64,000 bases of DNA from Pelagibius sp040217155 (GTDB taxonomy: Bacteria; Pseudomonadota; Alphaproteobacteria; Kiloniellales; Kiloniellaceae). A program made the translations under genes and the position numbers. The notes under the pieces are model-generated. The model searched no databases and had not been told where the DNA came from. It worked only from the letters and a program-made list of their open reading frames with translations. The stretch lies in contig JAVJNS010000014.1 in NCBI GenBank assembly GCA_040217155.1, positions 186,001 through 250,000 on the forward strand, given 5' to 3'. Below are positions 56,262 through 64,000 of this stretch, in pieces; position 1 is the first letter of the stretch; the number at the start of each line of letters is the position of its first letter.

Positions 56262-57083
56262 ATGAGCGCAGGCCACGACAAACCGAACCATCCCTACCAC
56301 CTGGTGGATCCCAGCCCCTGGCCCCTGCTGGGCGCGATCTCCGGCGGCGTCCTGGCCGTGGGCATGGTGTTTCTCATGCACGACGTCACGCCATGGCTGG
56401 TGCCGGTCGGTATCGCGCTGGTGCTGCTCACCATGGTTCTCTGGTGGCGCGACGTCATCAAGGAAGCGGTGCATCAGGGCCATCACACCAAGGTGGTGCA
56501 GCTCGGCCTGCGCTACGGCATGATCCTGTTCATCGCCTCCGAGGTGATGTTCTTTTCCGCTTTCTTCTGGGCCTTCTTCGATGCCAGCCTGTTTGCCGGC
56601 GAGGCCAAGCAGGCAGCGCGCGCGGCTTTCACCGGAGGGGTCTGGCCGCCGGTTGGTGTGGAGGTCTTTGACGCATTCCAACTACCGTTCCTCAACACCA
56701 TGATCCTGCTGCTCTCGGGCTGCACCGTGACCTGGGCGCATCACGCACTGATTCATGGCGACCGCAGGGGCCTGCTGCAGGGCTTGGCGCTGACCATCCT
56801 GCTCGGCCTGCTGTTCACCGCGGTGCAGGCTTACGAGTACAGCCACGCGGCTTTCGGCTTCACCGACGGCATCTACTCCTCGACCTTCTACATGGCGACC
56901 GGTTTCCACGGCTTTCACGTCATCGTCGGCACCATTTTCCTGATCGTCTGCTTCTTCCGGGCCAACGCCGGCCATTTCAAGCCGGATCATCACTTCGGAT
57001 TCGAGGCGGCGGCCTGGTATTGGCATTTCGTTGACGTGGTGTGGCTCTTCCTCTTCATCTGCGTCTACTGGTGGGGCGGCTGA
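56262..57083 (+). CDS. ctaE: Cytochrome c oxidase subunit III
   Basis: This seven-helix subunit of aa3 oxidase has 273 residues when started at ATG 56262, just after GGGGA; 56256 is two codons upstream. Family signatures include HPYHLVDPSPWPL at the start, FFSAFFWAFFDASL, the lipid-binding GFHGFHV and the C-terminal WYWHFVDVVWLFLF. An in-frame start at 56187 adds unrelated residues and is not favoured. It stabilises the oxidase and proton uptake. Confidence 0.96.
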   Translation: MSAGHDKPNHPYHLVDPSPWPLLGAISGGVLAVGMVFLMHDVTPWLVPVGIALVLLTMVLWWRDVIKEAVHQGHHTKVVQLGLRYGMILFIASEVMFFSAFFWAFFDASLFAGEAKQAARAAFTGGVWPPVGVEVFDAFQLPFLNTMILLLSGCTVTWAHHALIHGDRRGLLQGLALTILLGLLFTAVQAYEYSHAAFGFTDGIYSSTFYMATGFHGFHVIVGTIFLIVCFFRANAGHFKPDHHFGFEAAAWYWHFVDVVWLFLFICVYWWGG

Positions 57084-57129
57084 CGATCACTCAAAGGACC
57101 CACAACGACACTGCCATGGGGGCGCCGCG

Positions 57130-57546
57130 ATGACGGCGCCCCCGTCGCTTGGACCCGACGACTATCCTCCGCCCATCAGGACCGGCCTTGCCTGCCGCTG
57201 TCCGCGCTGCGGCAAGGGGCCGCTCTTCTCCGGTATCTTGAAGGTCGCCGAGCGTTGCCGGGTCTGCGGCTTCGACCTGCGAAAGCAGGACAGCGGCGAC
57301 GGGCCGGCGGTCTTCGTCATCTTCTTCCTGGGCGCGATCTTCATGCCCCTGGTGTTCTGGCTGGAGTTCGCCTTCGCGCCGCCCTGGTGGCTCCACATGG
57401 CGCTGTGGACGCCTCTGGTGGTCGTCACCGCTCTGGCCCTGCTGCATCCCATGAAAGGTGTTCTCATTGCCTTGCAGTTCCGTCACCACGCCAGCGACTC
57501 TGGCCTTGTCGATTACCATCAGGATGACCAGGACGATCCACGATGA
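57130..57546 (+). CDS. DUF983 domain membrane protein
   Basis: This 138-residue protein has an N-terminal zinc ribbon, CPRC at residues 24-27 and CRVC at 43-46, followed by two membrane helices (about 60-85 and 90-115). DUF983 proteins are regular members of alphaproteobacterial cytochrome oxidase operons, between subunit III and SURF1 as here. Their role is unknown. The stop overlaps the surf1 start (ATGA). Confidence 0.88.
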   Translation: MTAPPSLGPDDYPPPIRTGLACRCPRCGKGPLFSGILKVAERCRVCGFDLRKQDSGDGPAVFVIFFLGAIFMPLVFWLEFAFAPPWWLHMALWTPLVVVTALALLHPMKGVLIALQFRHHASDSGLVDYHQDDQDDPR

Positions 57547-58298
57547 GCGCACCTGAACCCCAGGCCGGCGGCCGCCGCCGTTTCCGGCCGACCTTCTGGG
57601 CCACAGTCTGCACCATCCCTGCCTTGATCGTCCTGATCGGGCTGGGCAGCTGGCAGGTGCAACGGCTCGGCTGGAAGAATGAGCAGATCGCCCTCCGTCA
57701 GGAACGTGCAACGGGTGCCGCCGTGCCGCTGCCGCGCAGCTTCTCCGATCCCGGGGGCGTGGAGTTCACGCGGGTGGCGCTCCAAGGCCGCTTCCTGCAT
57801 GGACAGGAGTTCTATCTCGGCGCGCGGACTGAGAACGGGCGCGTCGGCCTCAACGTGGTGACGCCGTTCCAACTGGAGGACGGCCGCGTTCTGCTGGTCA
57901 ACCGCGGCTGGGTTCCCGAAAATCGGCGCGACCCGGCGACCCGCGCCGACGGCCAGCTGCCCGGCCCGGTCGAAATCGAGGCCCTGCTGCGCACCGATGG
58001 CTGGAAGGGTGTCGACTTCGCCAGGCCGCCCAACAAGCCTGAAGACCGGTTCTATTTCTGGCTCGACCTGCCGGTCATGGCGGACTATGTCGACCGGCCG
58101 ATCATCGAGGAGGTCTACGCCGACACGGTGGTCTCGGAGATTCCCGGCGGCCTGCCGATCGGCGGCCAGACCCGCATCCAGTTGCCCAACGACCACCTGC
58201 AATACGCCATCATCTGGTATTCCTTCGCCGTCATCCTCGCGGTGATCTACTTCCTCTTCCACTACCGCCGCGAAGAGGAGCCCTCCTCGGAGGCCTGA
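57543..58298 (+). CDS. SURF1-family cytochrome oxidase biogenesis protein
   Basis: SURF1 helps insert heme a into subunit I. The 251-residue protein has two membrane helices (about residues 18-38 and 222-242) bracketing a periplasmic domain. The signature segments GSWQVQRLGWK near the start and VNRGWVPENRRDP in the middle are clear, and LPNDHLQYAIIWYSF precedes the last helix. It ends the cox operon. Confidence 0.93.
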   Translation: MSAPEPQAGGRRRFRPTFWATVCTIPALIVLIGLGSWQVQRLGWKNEQIALRQERATGAAVPLPRSFSDPGGVEFTRVALQGRFLHGQEFYLGARTENGRVGLNVVTPFQLEDGRVLLVNRGWVPENRRDPATRADGQLPGPVEIEALLRTDGWKGVDFARPPNKPEDRFYFWLDLPVMADYVDRPIIEEVYADTVVSEIPGGLPIGGQTRIQLPNDHLQYAIIWYSFAVILAVIYFLFHYRREEEPSSEA

Positions 58299-58469
58299 GC
58301 TCGAAGGTGGTTGCGTCCGTGGGCATGGCGGTGTCGCTTTCGCCAAGCGCCGCTTCTGTTGATGCTTTCACGGCCTGATCTCCTATATTGACAGCCAGTA
58401 GTTGCGCAGGCTTGTCCAAGCCAGAGCTATCAGGATGGCGCTTCTCGTTGAATTGGTTTGGGGCTGCGA

Positions 58470-59960
58470 ATGACCGCCTACGAAGAACTTTCGCGCAAAT
58501 TCAAACGCCTGCATGCCCTGCAGGAGGCGGCGGGCGTGCTCGGCTGGGACATGTCGGCAATGATGCCCTCCGGCGGCGCCGAGGCGCGCACCGAGCAATT
58601 GGCGACCTTGAGCGTGGTCTGCCACGAGATCCTCACCGACCCCTCGATGGAAGAGCTTTTCGACAGGGCCGCTGGCGAGGCCGCGGCTCTGGACTCTTGG
58701 ACCGGGGCCAATTTCAGGGAAATGCAGCGGCGCTGGCTGCATGCCACGGCGCTGCACAGCGACTTGGTCGAAGCTCTGGCCAAGGCCTGTAAGCGTTGCG
58801 AGATGATCTGGCGCCAGGCACGGCCCAAGTCCGACTTCCAGGCGGTGCTGCCGGCCATGAAGGAGGTCTTGAACCTGACCCGCCAGGCGGCGGCCGCCAA
58901 GGCAGAGCGCCTCGACTGTTCGCTCTACGACGCGCTGCTCGACCAGTACGAACCCGGCGGCAAGTCGGCGCGCATCGACGCGGTTTTTGAGGATCTGGCC
59001 GGCTTCCTGCCGGGTTTCCTCGACGACGTGCTGGCGCGTCAGGCGGCTCAGCCGGCGATGCTGCCGCTCGAAGGGCCGTTCCCGGTCGCCAAGCAGGAGG
59101 CGCTGGCCCGCAGGCTCATGGCCGCCGTCGGCTTCGACTTCGAGCATGGCCGCCTGGACGTCTCGGCGCATCCCTTCTGCGGCGGGGTACCGGACGACGT
59201 GCGCATCACCACCCGCTACAACGAGGACGACTTCACCATCGCCCTCATGGGTGTGCTGCATGAAACGGGTCATGCCATGTACGAGCGCGGCCTGCCCAAG
59301 GACTGGCGCCTGCAGCCGGTCGGCGAGGCGCGCGGCATGGCCATGCACGAGAGCCAGTCGCTCATGGTCGAGATGCAGGCCTGCCGCAGCCGCGAGTTTG
59401 TGAGCTACCTGACGCCCCTGGCCCGCGAGACCTTTGAGGGCAGCGGCGCCGCCTGGCAGGCCGACAACCTGCTGCGCCACTACAACGAAGTGAAGCCGGA
59501 TTTCATCCGCGTCGATGCCGACGAGGTGACCTATCCGGCGCACGTCATCCTGCGCTATCGCCTGGAAAAGGCGCTGATCGCCGGGGAGATGGAACTGGAC
59601 GCCCTGCCCGCGGAATGGAACAAGGGTCTGAAGGATCTGCTCGGCATCACCCCGCCGGAGGACCGCCTCGGCTGTCTCCAGGACATTCATTGGTATGACG
59701 GCGCCTGGGGCTATTTTCCGACCTATACCCTGGGCGCGATAACGGCGGCCCAGCTCTTCGCGGCGGCGCGGGCGGCCCACCCGGAGATCCCCGAGGCTCT
59801 CAGCCGTGGTGATTTCGCACCGCTGATGGGCTGGCTGGCCCGTAATGTCCACGCCCAGGCCTCCTCGGCCGGCTTTGAGCAGATCTTGGAGAGAGCCAGC
59901 GGCCAGCCCCTCGATCCCGAGGTTTTCAAGGCCCATCTCAAAGCCCGCTATCTTCCGTAA
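58470..59960 (+). CDS. M32-family carboxypeptidase
   Basis: This is a Taq-type metal-dependent carboxypeptidase of 496 residues, a normal family length. The zinc motif HExxH is at residues 264-268 (HETGHAMYERG), and MAMHESQSLMVEMQ supplies the third ligand Glu. No signal peptide, so it is probably cytoplasmic, trimming peptides from the C-terminus. The ATG at 58470 is preferred over a TTG four codons upstream. It lies between the cox operon and thrC with its own 171-base upstream gap, containing TTGACA at 58388-58393. Confidence 0.94.
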   Translation: MTAYEELSRKFKRLHALQEAAGVLGWDMSAMMPSGGAEARTEQLATLSVVCHEILTDPSMEELFDRAAGEAAALDSWTGANFREMQRRWLHATALHSDLVEALAKACKRCEMIWRQARPKSDFQAVLPAMKEVLNLTRQAAAAKAERLDCSLYDALLDQYEPGGKSARIDAVFEDLAGFLPGFLDDVLARQAAQPAMLPLEGPFPVAKQEALARRLMAAVGFDFEHGRLDVSAHPFCGGVPDDVRITTRYNEDDFTIALMGVLHETGHAMYERGLPKDWRLQPVGEARGMAMHESQSLMVEMQACRSREFVSYLTPLARETFEGSGAAWQADNLLRHYNEVKPDFIRVDADEVTYPAHVILRYRLEKALIAGEMELDALPAEWNKGLKDLLGITPPEDRLGCLQDIHWYDGAWGYFPTYTLGAITAAQLFAAARAAHPEIPEALSRGDFAPLMGWLARNVHAQASSAGFEQILERASGQPLDPEVFKAHLKARYLP

Positions 59961-60037
59961 GAGCAATTGTATCAATGATTTGAGCCGCTCTTGCCGGCCC
60001 TTTAGGACTCTTTGAACCATAGCGGCGGCCTCCACGA

Positions 60038-60060
60038 CACATGAACAACCAGTTCATGTG
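60038..60060 (+). promoter_or_regulatory. Perfect 9-bp hairpin before the secreted-protein gene
   Basis: CACATGAAC-AACCA-GTTCATGTG is a perfect inverted repeat 17 bases upstream of the ATG at 60078. It could be an operator or a 5' mRNA hairpin; the ribosome-binding site GGAGAG lies just outside it. Confidence 0.45.
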
Positions 60061-60077
60061 GAAAGTGGAGAGTTCAG

Positions 60078-60821
60078 ATGTTCAACGACAAGGTTCTTAA
60101 GGGGCTGCAGACCTCAATCCTGGCCCTTACCGTCGCCGGCCCATTGGCCAATTCCGCTCTGGCAGACAGCGGCCTGGTCGGCGATGCCGCCGCCCAACTG
60201 GCGGCCCAAAGCAATGGCTTCCAGGCCACCACGGCCAATATCGACGTGGTTCCGGCGAAGATGGCCGGTGGCTGCCCGCAGAGTTTTGCCTTCAACGTGC
60301 GCCTGGGCGCCCAGGCGCCCGGTACCCTTGCCTACAAGATCGTGACCGAGGACGGCCGCGAATCGCAGACCTTCGAGGCCGAGGCCGCGGCAACGGACGA
60401 TGGACTGTTCATCGCCCGGAGCAGCCACCGGGTGGCCCTGGTGAAGGGCGATGAGACCGATCCTTCCTTCGTGGTCTTCGATGAGCCGGAGCGGGTCAAG
60501 CCGCTGCGCGAGCCCGACTTCTTCGAGCGCCTCTTCGGCACTGGCCCGGCCGCCGACGAGGACGACGCCCAGGCGCTGCGCGATCTCGCCTTCATGGTGA
60601 AGGTGGTGGCGCCCAACGAGGTCGCCTCCGGCTTCGATCGCCACAGCGTCACCTGTGAAGAGGCGCGCGAGGCGCGGATCATTCCGATCGTGGCGGAAGA
60701 TCAGCGGGATCCCGGCGACCGTGACCGCGGCCGCGGCCGCGACGATTCGAGCAGCGATGGGGGCGGGCGTGATGGCCGTGGCGGCCGCGACGCGGCAGGC
60801 GGACCCGCCGGCGCCCGCTGA
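60078..60821 (+). CDS. Hypothetical secreted protein with Arg/Asp/Gly-rich tail
   Basis: This 247-residue protein has a signal peptide (about residues 1-30, ending SALADS). The mature domain (about 31-205) contains a possible Cys pair (GGCPQSFAFNVRLG and SVTCEEAREA) and alternates strands, so it may be a beta-rich periplasmic domain. The last 35 residues are a low-complexity run rich in Arg, Asp, Gly and Ser. I do not recognise the family. It stands alone behind a hairpin and before a terminator. Confidence 0.7.
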   Translation: MFNDKVLKGLQTSILALTVAGPLANSALADSGLVGDAAAQLAAQSNGFQATTANIDVVPAKMAGGCPQSFAFNVRLGAQAPGTLAYKIVTEDGRESQTFEAEAAATDDGLFIARSSHRVALVKGDETDPSFVVFDEPERVKPLREPDFFERLFGTGPAADEDDAQALRDLAFMVKVVAPNEVASGFDRHSVTCEEAREARIIPIVAEDQRDPGDRDRGRGRDDSSSDGGGRDGRGGRDAAGGPAGAR

Positions 60822-60856
60822 CAGCGGCGTTCAAGACGAAGGGATAGAAGGCAGCG

Positions 60857-60885
60857 GGCCCGCCGCAAGGCGGGCCTTCCCCGTT
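60857..60885 (+). terminator. Rho-independent terminator candidate
   Basis: A perfect 8-bp stem GGCCCGCC-GCAA-GGCGGGCC at 60857-60876 is followed by TTCCCCGTT. It lies 35 bases after the secreted-protein stop and about 130 before thrC. Confidence 0.6.
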
Positions 60886-61015
60886 GCGCCCGGGCATTAA
60901 CTCTTTCCGCCGTCTTGTCGTTCAGACTTGCGGCAAGAGGGAGCGCGGCTTGCGGCGCCCCCCAAGCCGCGTCTAGATTAGGCTTTCCGCGACAGGAACC
61001 TGTGGACCGTAGTCT

Positions 61016-62437
61016 ATGAAGTATGTTTCGACCCGGGGCGATGCTCCGGTGCTTTCTTTTGACGAGGTGCTGCTGGCCGGCCTGGCGCGCGACGGCGGCC
61101 TTTACCTGCCGGAGAGCTGGCCGCAGTTCTCGCCGGCGGAAATCCGGGACCTGGCCGGCAAACCCTATGCGGAGGTCGCCTTTGCGGTGCTGAAGCCTTT
61201 TGTCGGCGGCTCCATCGGCGATGCCGATTTGCAACGGATTCTCGCGGAGACCTACGCCGACTTCGGCCACGCCGCGGTCGCTCCCCTGAAACAACTCGAC
61301 CAGCGTACCTGGCTGATGGAGCTGTTCCACGGGCCGACCCTGGCCTTCAAGGACTATGCCCTGCAGTTGCTCGGGCGGCTGTTCGACCACGTGCTCAGTC
61401 AGCGTGGCGAGCATGTGACGGTGATCGGGGCGACCTCCGGCGACACCGGCTCGGCGGCCATCGAAGCCTGCCGCGACCGGGACCGGATCGACATCTTCAT
61501 GCTGCACCCCAAGGGCCGCACCTCGGAAGTGCAGCGCCGCCAGATGACCACGGTGCTGGCGCCCAACGTTTACAACATCGCCCTTGAAGGCACCTTCGAC
61601 GACTGCCAGGACCAGGTGAAGGCGATGTTCAACGACCTCGACTTCCGCGATACCATGAATCTCTCGGCGGTGAACTCTATCAACTGGGCGCGCATCGTGG
61701 CTCAGATCGTCTACTACTTCGTCGCCGGCGTGGCCCTGGGCGCGCCGGACCGTGCCATTGCCTTTTCCGTTCCGACCGGCAACTTCGGCAACGTTTTCGC
61801 CGCCTACGGGGCCGGCCGCATGGGGCTGCCGGTGGCGCAGCTCATCGTCGGCTCCAACCAGAACGACATCCTGACCCGCTTCTTCGACAGCGGCACCATG
61901 TCGGTGGCCGGGGTCAGCCCGACTCTCTCGCCGTCGATGGATATCCAGATCTCCTCGAATTTCGAGCGGCTGCTGTTCGACGTCTTCGGGCGCGATGGCG
62001 CCAAGGTGAAAAGGGTCATGGCCGACTTCCGCGCGGGGGGCAGCTTCTCCGTCACACCGGAAGAGCATCAGCGTCTGCGCCGGCTGTTCGATGCGCACCG
62101 CTTCGACGATGTGGAGACGGCGGCGGAGATTGCCCTTCGCTATAGGGAAAGCGGCGAACTGATCGATCCGCACAGCGCCATCGGGACCGCCGCCGCACGC
62201 GCTGAAGCCCGCCCGGAGATCGACGCGGTGGTGGCGCTGGCCTGTGCCCATCCGGCTAAGTTTCCCGACGCCGTGGAGCGGGCCGCGGGCGTTCGCCCGG
62301 CGCTGCCCGAGCGCCTGAACGATCTGTACGAGCGCGAGGAGCGCTGTGCGACCTTGGCCAACGACCTGGCGACGGTGCAGGGTTTCATTCGAGACAAGCG
62401 GCGCGGCCGCTCTCAGCGCGCAAAGGGTGCGGCATGA
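61016..62437 (+). CDS. thrC: Threonine synthase
   Basis: ThrC converts O-phosphohomoserine to threonine with pyridoxal phosphate. The 473-residue protein is of the long bacterial/fungal type. The PLP Lys112 is in GPTLAFKDYALQLLG, and the phosphate cup is TSGDTGSAAIEAC. The N-terminal KYVSTRG-x-APVLSFDEVLLAGLARDGGLY is typical. The stop overlaps the start of the M16 gene (ATGA), a frequent alphaproteobacterial pairing. Confidence 0.96.
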   Translation: MKYVSTRGDAPVLSFDEVLLAGLARDGGLYLPESWPQFSPAEIRDLAGKPYAEVAFAVLKPFVGGSIGDADLQRILAETYADFGHAAVAPLKQLDQRTWLMELFHGPTLAFKDYALQLLGRLFDHVLSQRGEHVTVIGATSGDTGSAAIEACRDRDRIDIFMLHPKGRTSEVQRRQMTTVLAPNVYNIALEGTFDDCQDQVKAMFNDLDFRDTMNLSAVNSINWARIVAQIVYYFVAGVALGAPDRAIAFSVPTGNFGNVFAAYGAGRMGLPVAQLIVGSNQNDILTRFFDSGTMSVAGVSPTLSPSMDIQISSNFERLLFDVFGRDGAKVKRVMADFRAGGSFSVTPEEHQRLRRLFDAHRFDDVETAAEIALRYRESGELIDPHSAIGTAAARAEARPEIDAVVALACAHPAKFPDAVERAAGVRPALPERLNDLYEREERCATLANDLATVQGFIRDKRRGRSQRAKGAA

Positions 62438-63690
62438 GCGTCGAGGTCACGCGGCTTCCCTCCGGCCTGACCGTCGCCACGGATAGCATGCCGGGCACGG
62501 CGACGGCCTCTCTTGGCGCCTGGATCGGCGCCGGCACCCGCCACGAAACGCCCGAGGTGAACGGCATCGCCCACCTCCTGGAGCACATGGCTTTCAAGGG
62601 CACGGCGCGGCGTTCGGCCCAGGATATCGCCGAGCAGATCGAAGCGGTCGGCGGCCATCTGAACGCCTATACCAGTCGCGAGAACACGGCCTTCTATGCC
62701 AAGGTCCTGGCCGAGGATGCGCCACTGGCGCTCGACATCGTCGCCGACATCCTGCAGCACCCGGCCTTTCACGAGGACGAGCTCGAGCGCGAGCGCGCCG
62801 TGGTCCTGCAGGAGATCGGCCAGGCCAACGACACGCCCGACGACATCGTCTTCGACCACTTTCAGGAAACGGCCTATCCGGCGCAGGCCCTCGGCCGTCC
62901 GGTGCTGGGCGACAGCCACACGGTGAGCGCCCTCAGCAGGACGGCTTTGTGGGACTACCTGCATGGCCACTACGGCCCGCGGCAGATGGTGGTGGCCGCC
63001 GCCGGCAATGTCGAGCATCAGGCCTTCACCGAGATGGTGTCGAAGGCCTTCCTCCATGAAGACTTCACCAGCAACGGCGCCACCGATCCCGCCGCTTACC
63101 GCGGCGGCGATCGCCGCGAAGAGCGTGATTTGGAACAGGTGCATCTGCTGCTCGGCTTCGACGCTTTCGGCTACCTCGATGACGACTACTACGCCATGAG
63201 CCTGCTTTCGACGCTCTTTGGCGGCGGCATGTCGTCGCGTCTTTTCCAGGAGGTGCGTGAGAAGCGTGGGCTGGTCTATTCGATCTATTCCTTCCATTCC
63301 GCCTTCATCGATGGCGGGCTCTTCGGGCTCTATGCCGGCACCGGCACCCAGGAGATAGTCGAACTGGTGCCGGTGGTCTGCGATGAAATGGCCAAGCTGA
63401 CGGAGGGCGTGACCGACGAAGAACTGGAGCGCGCCCGCGCCCAGGTCCGCGCCTCTTTGCTGATGAGCCGCGAAAGCTCGGGCTCCCGTGCCGAACAGCT
63501 GGCCCAGCAGTTGCTGATCCATGGCCGCCAGGTGCCGCTTGAAGAGATGCTGCAGAAGATCGTCGCCGTGACCCCGCAGGACGTGGTCCGCGTTGCCGGC
63601 CGTCTGCTGTCCAGTGCTCCTACCGTCACTGCCATCGGTCCCCTGGCGCATCTGGAAAGCGCCGAGCGGATCGCCGCACGTTTCGGCTGA
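62434..63690 (+). CDS. M16-family peptidase, mitochondrial-processing-peptidase-like
   Basis: This cytoplasmic-type M16 peptidase of 418 residues has no signal peptide. The zinc motif HxxEH is HLLEH at residues 47-51, and VVLQEIGQANDTPDD supplies the downstream Glu; GGGMSSRLFQEVREKRGL marks the second lobe. It is the alphaproteobacterial relative of the beta subunit of mitochondrial processing peptidase. It is translationally coupled to thrC. Confidence 0.94.
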   Translation: MSVEVTRLPSGLTVATDSMPGTATASLGAWIGAGTRHETPEVNGIAHLLEHMAFKGTARRSAQDIAEQIEAVGGHLNAYTSRENTAFYAKVLAEDAPLALDIVADILQHPAFHEDELERERAVVLQEIGQANDTPDDIVFDHFQETAYPAQALGRPVLGDSHTVSALSRTALWDYLHGHYGPRQMVVAAAGNVEHQAFTEMVSKAFLHEDFTSNGATDPAAYRGGDRREERDLEQVHLLLGFDAFGYLDDDYYAMSLLSTLFGGGMSSRLFQEVREKRGLVYSIYSFHSAFIDGGLFGLYAGTGTQEIVELVPVVCDEMAKLTEGVTDEELERARAQVRASLLMSRESSGSRAEQLAQQLLIHGRQVPLEEMLQKIVAVTPQDVVRVAGRLLSSAPTVTAIGPLAHLESAERIAARFG

Positions 63691-63706
63691 GACAGAGGGC
63701 GCGGCG

Positions 63707-64000
63707 ATGCTGTTCACGGTGTTTCGCGGCGAGAACTCGCAGGCTGTTCGCCTCGAAGGCTCCCGCGTCTTTCTCTCGCCGCCGCGCATGACCGATTGGA
63801 AGGCTTGGGCCGGACTGCGCGAAGAGAGCCGCGACTTTCTGACGCCCTGGGAGCCGACCTGGCCGCATGATGCCCTCAGCCGCTACTCGTTTCGCCGCCG
63901 CCTCAAGGCCTACAATCACGAATGGCGTCAGGGGACCGGCTTTTCTTTCCTGGTTCATCGGCTCGCCGACCGCGCGCTGCTGGGGGGCGTCACCCTGTCA
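63707..64000 (+). CDS. GNAT-family N-acetyltransferase (RimJ/RimL type), cut by the window end
   Basis: The first 98 codons of a gene are visible, running off the end of the window. The segment around SPPRMTDWKAWAGLREESRDFLTPWEPTWP is typical of RimJ-like acetyltransferases, followed by FRRRLKAYNHEW. The acetyl-CoA motif itself lies beyond the edge, so the call rests on the N-terminal half. It follows the M16 gene by 16 bases, a conserved thrC-M16-GNAT order. Confidence 0.8.
   Translation, partial: MLFTVFRGENSQAVRLEGSRVFLSPPRMTDWKAWAGLREESRDFLTPWEPTWPHDALSRYSFRRRLKAYNHEWRQGTGFSFLVHRLADRALLGGVTLS

Overview
The window is 64 kb of GC-rich chromosome (about two thirds G+C in most coding stretches, judged by eye and by counting a few lines). 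It looks like core genome of an alphaproteobacterium, most likely of the Rhodospirillales type. Evidence for this includes a DUF3035 (BamF-type) lipoprotein next to lspA, an endonuclease-type MutL, a DUF4170 gene, a plant-type glutamate-cysteine ligase, and an aa3 oxidase operon with Cox11, SURF1 and a small CoxF-like gene. It also has paired TldD/PmbA, a GDT1-family manganese exporter and speDE. Genus-level placement is inference. I see no rRNA, tRNA, CRISPR array, insertion sequence or prophage.

Layout. 1-9.5 kb: a MaoC hydratase behind a promoter with two palindromes, then a same-strand run ribF-ileS-lspA-bamF-M16-M16 and a small membrane protein. 9.6-14.3 kb: mutL facing rsmD-rluB, a class-I-amidotransferase-like hydrolase and a DUF3775 protein. 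14.4-17.9 kb: tadA, a DOPA-dioxygenase-family protein, a half-length GDT1 transporter under a yybP-ykoY manganese riboswitch, speD-speE and a GNAT. 17.9-26.2 kb: purD diverging from xseA and an M23 protein, then the lipid A block msbA-DUF374-lpxK-lpxL on the minus strand; no Kdo transferase (waaA) is present in it. 26.3-30.4 kb: a lipid kinase, a lower-GC glycosyltransferase, pmbA and a GNAT. 30.6-36.3 kb: leuA with a long leader, a PAS protein, ubiD, and an nfeD/SPFH pair. 36.7-43.1 kb: DUF4170, a gamma-glutamylcyclotransferase-like protein, two envelope proteins, a methyltransferase overlapping ubiA, rsmE and gshA.

43.1-48.4 kb is the most accessory-looking part. A histidine kinase, an Rcp-type response regulator and a GGDEF protein are tightly coupled, partly at lower GC, and are flanked on both sides by two paralogous, otherwise unrecognised secreted proteins. 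48.5-58.3 kb holds tldD, a DUF3422 membrane protein and the cytochrome c oxidase operon coxB-ctaD-ctaB-coxF-ctaG-ctaE-DUF983-surf1. 58.4-64 kb holds an M32 carboxypeptidase, a secreted protein with an Arg/Asp/Gly tail, thrC, an M16 peptidase and the start of a GNAT cut by the window edge.

Most of the window is ordinary housekeeping sequence. The points most worth checking are the Mn riboswitch with its half-size transporter, the kinase/regulator/GGDEF module bracketed by secreted paralogs, a Walker A Lys-to-Gln change in MsbA, and the lipid A operon without waaA.
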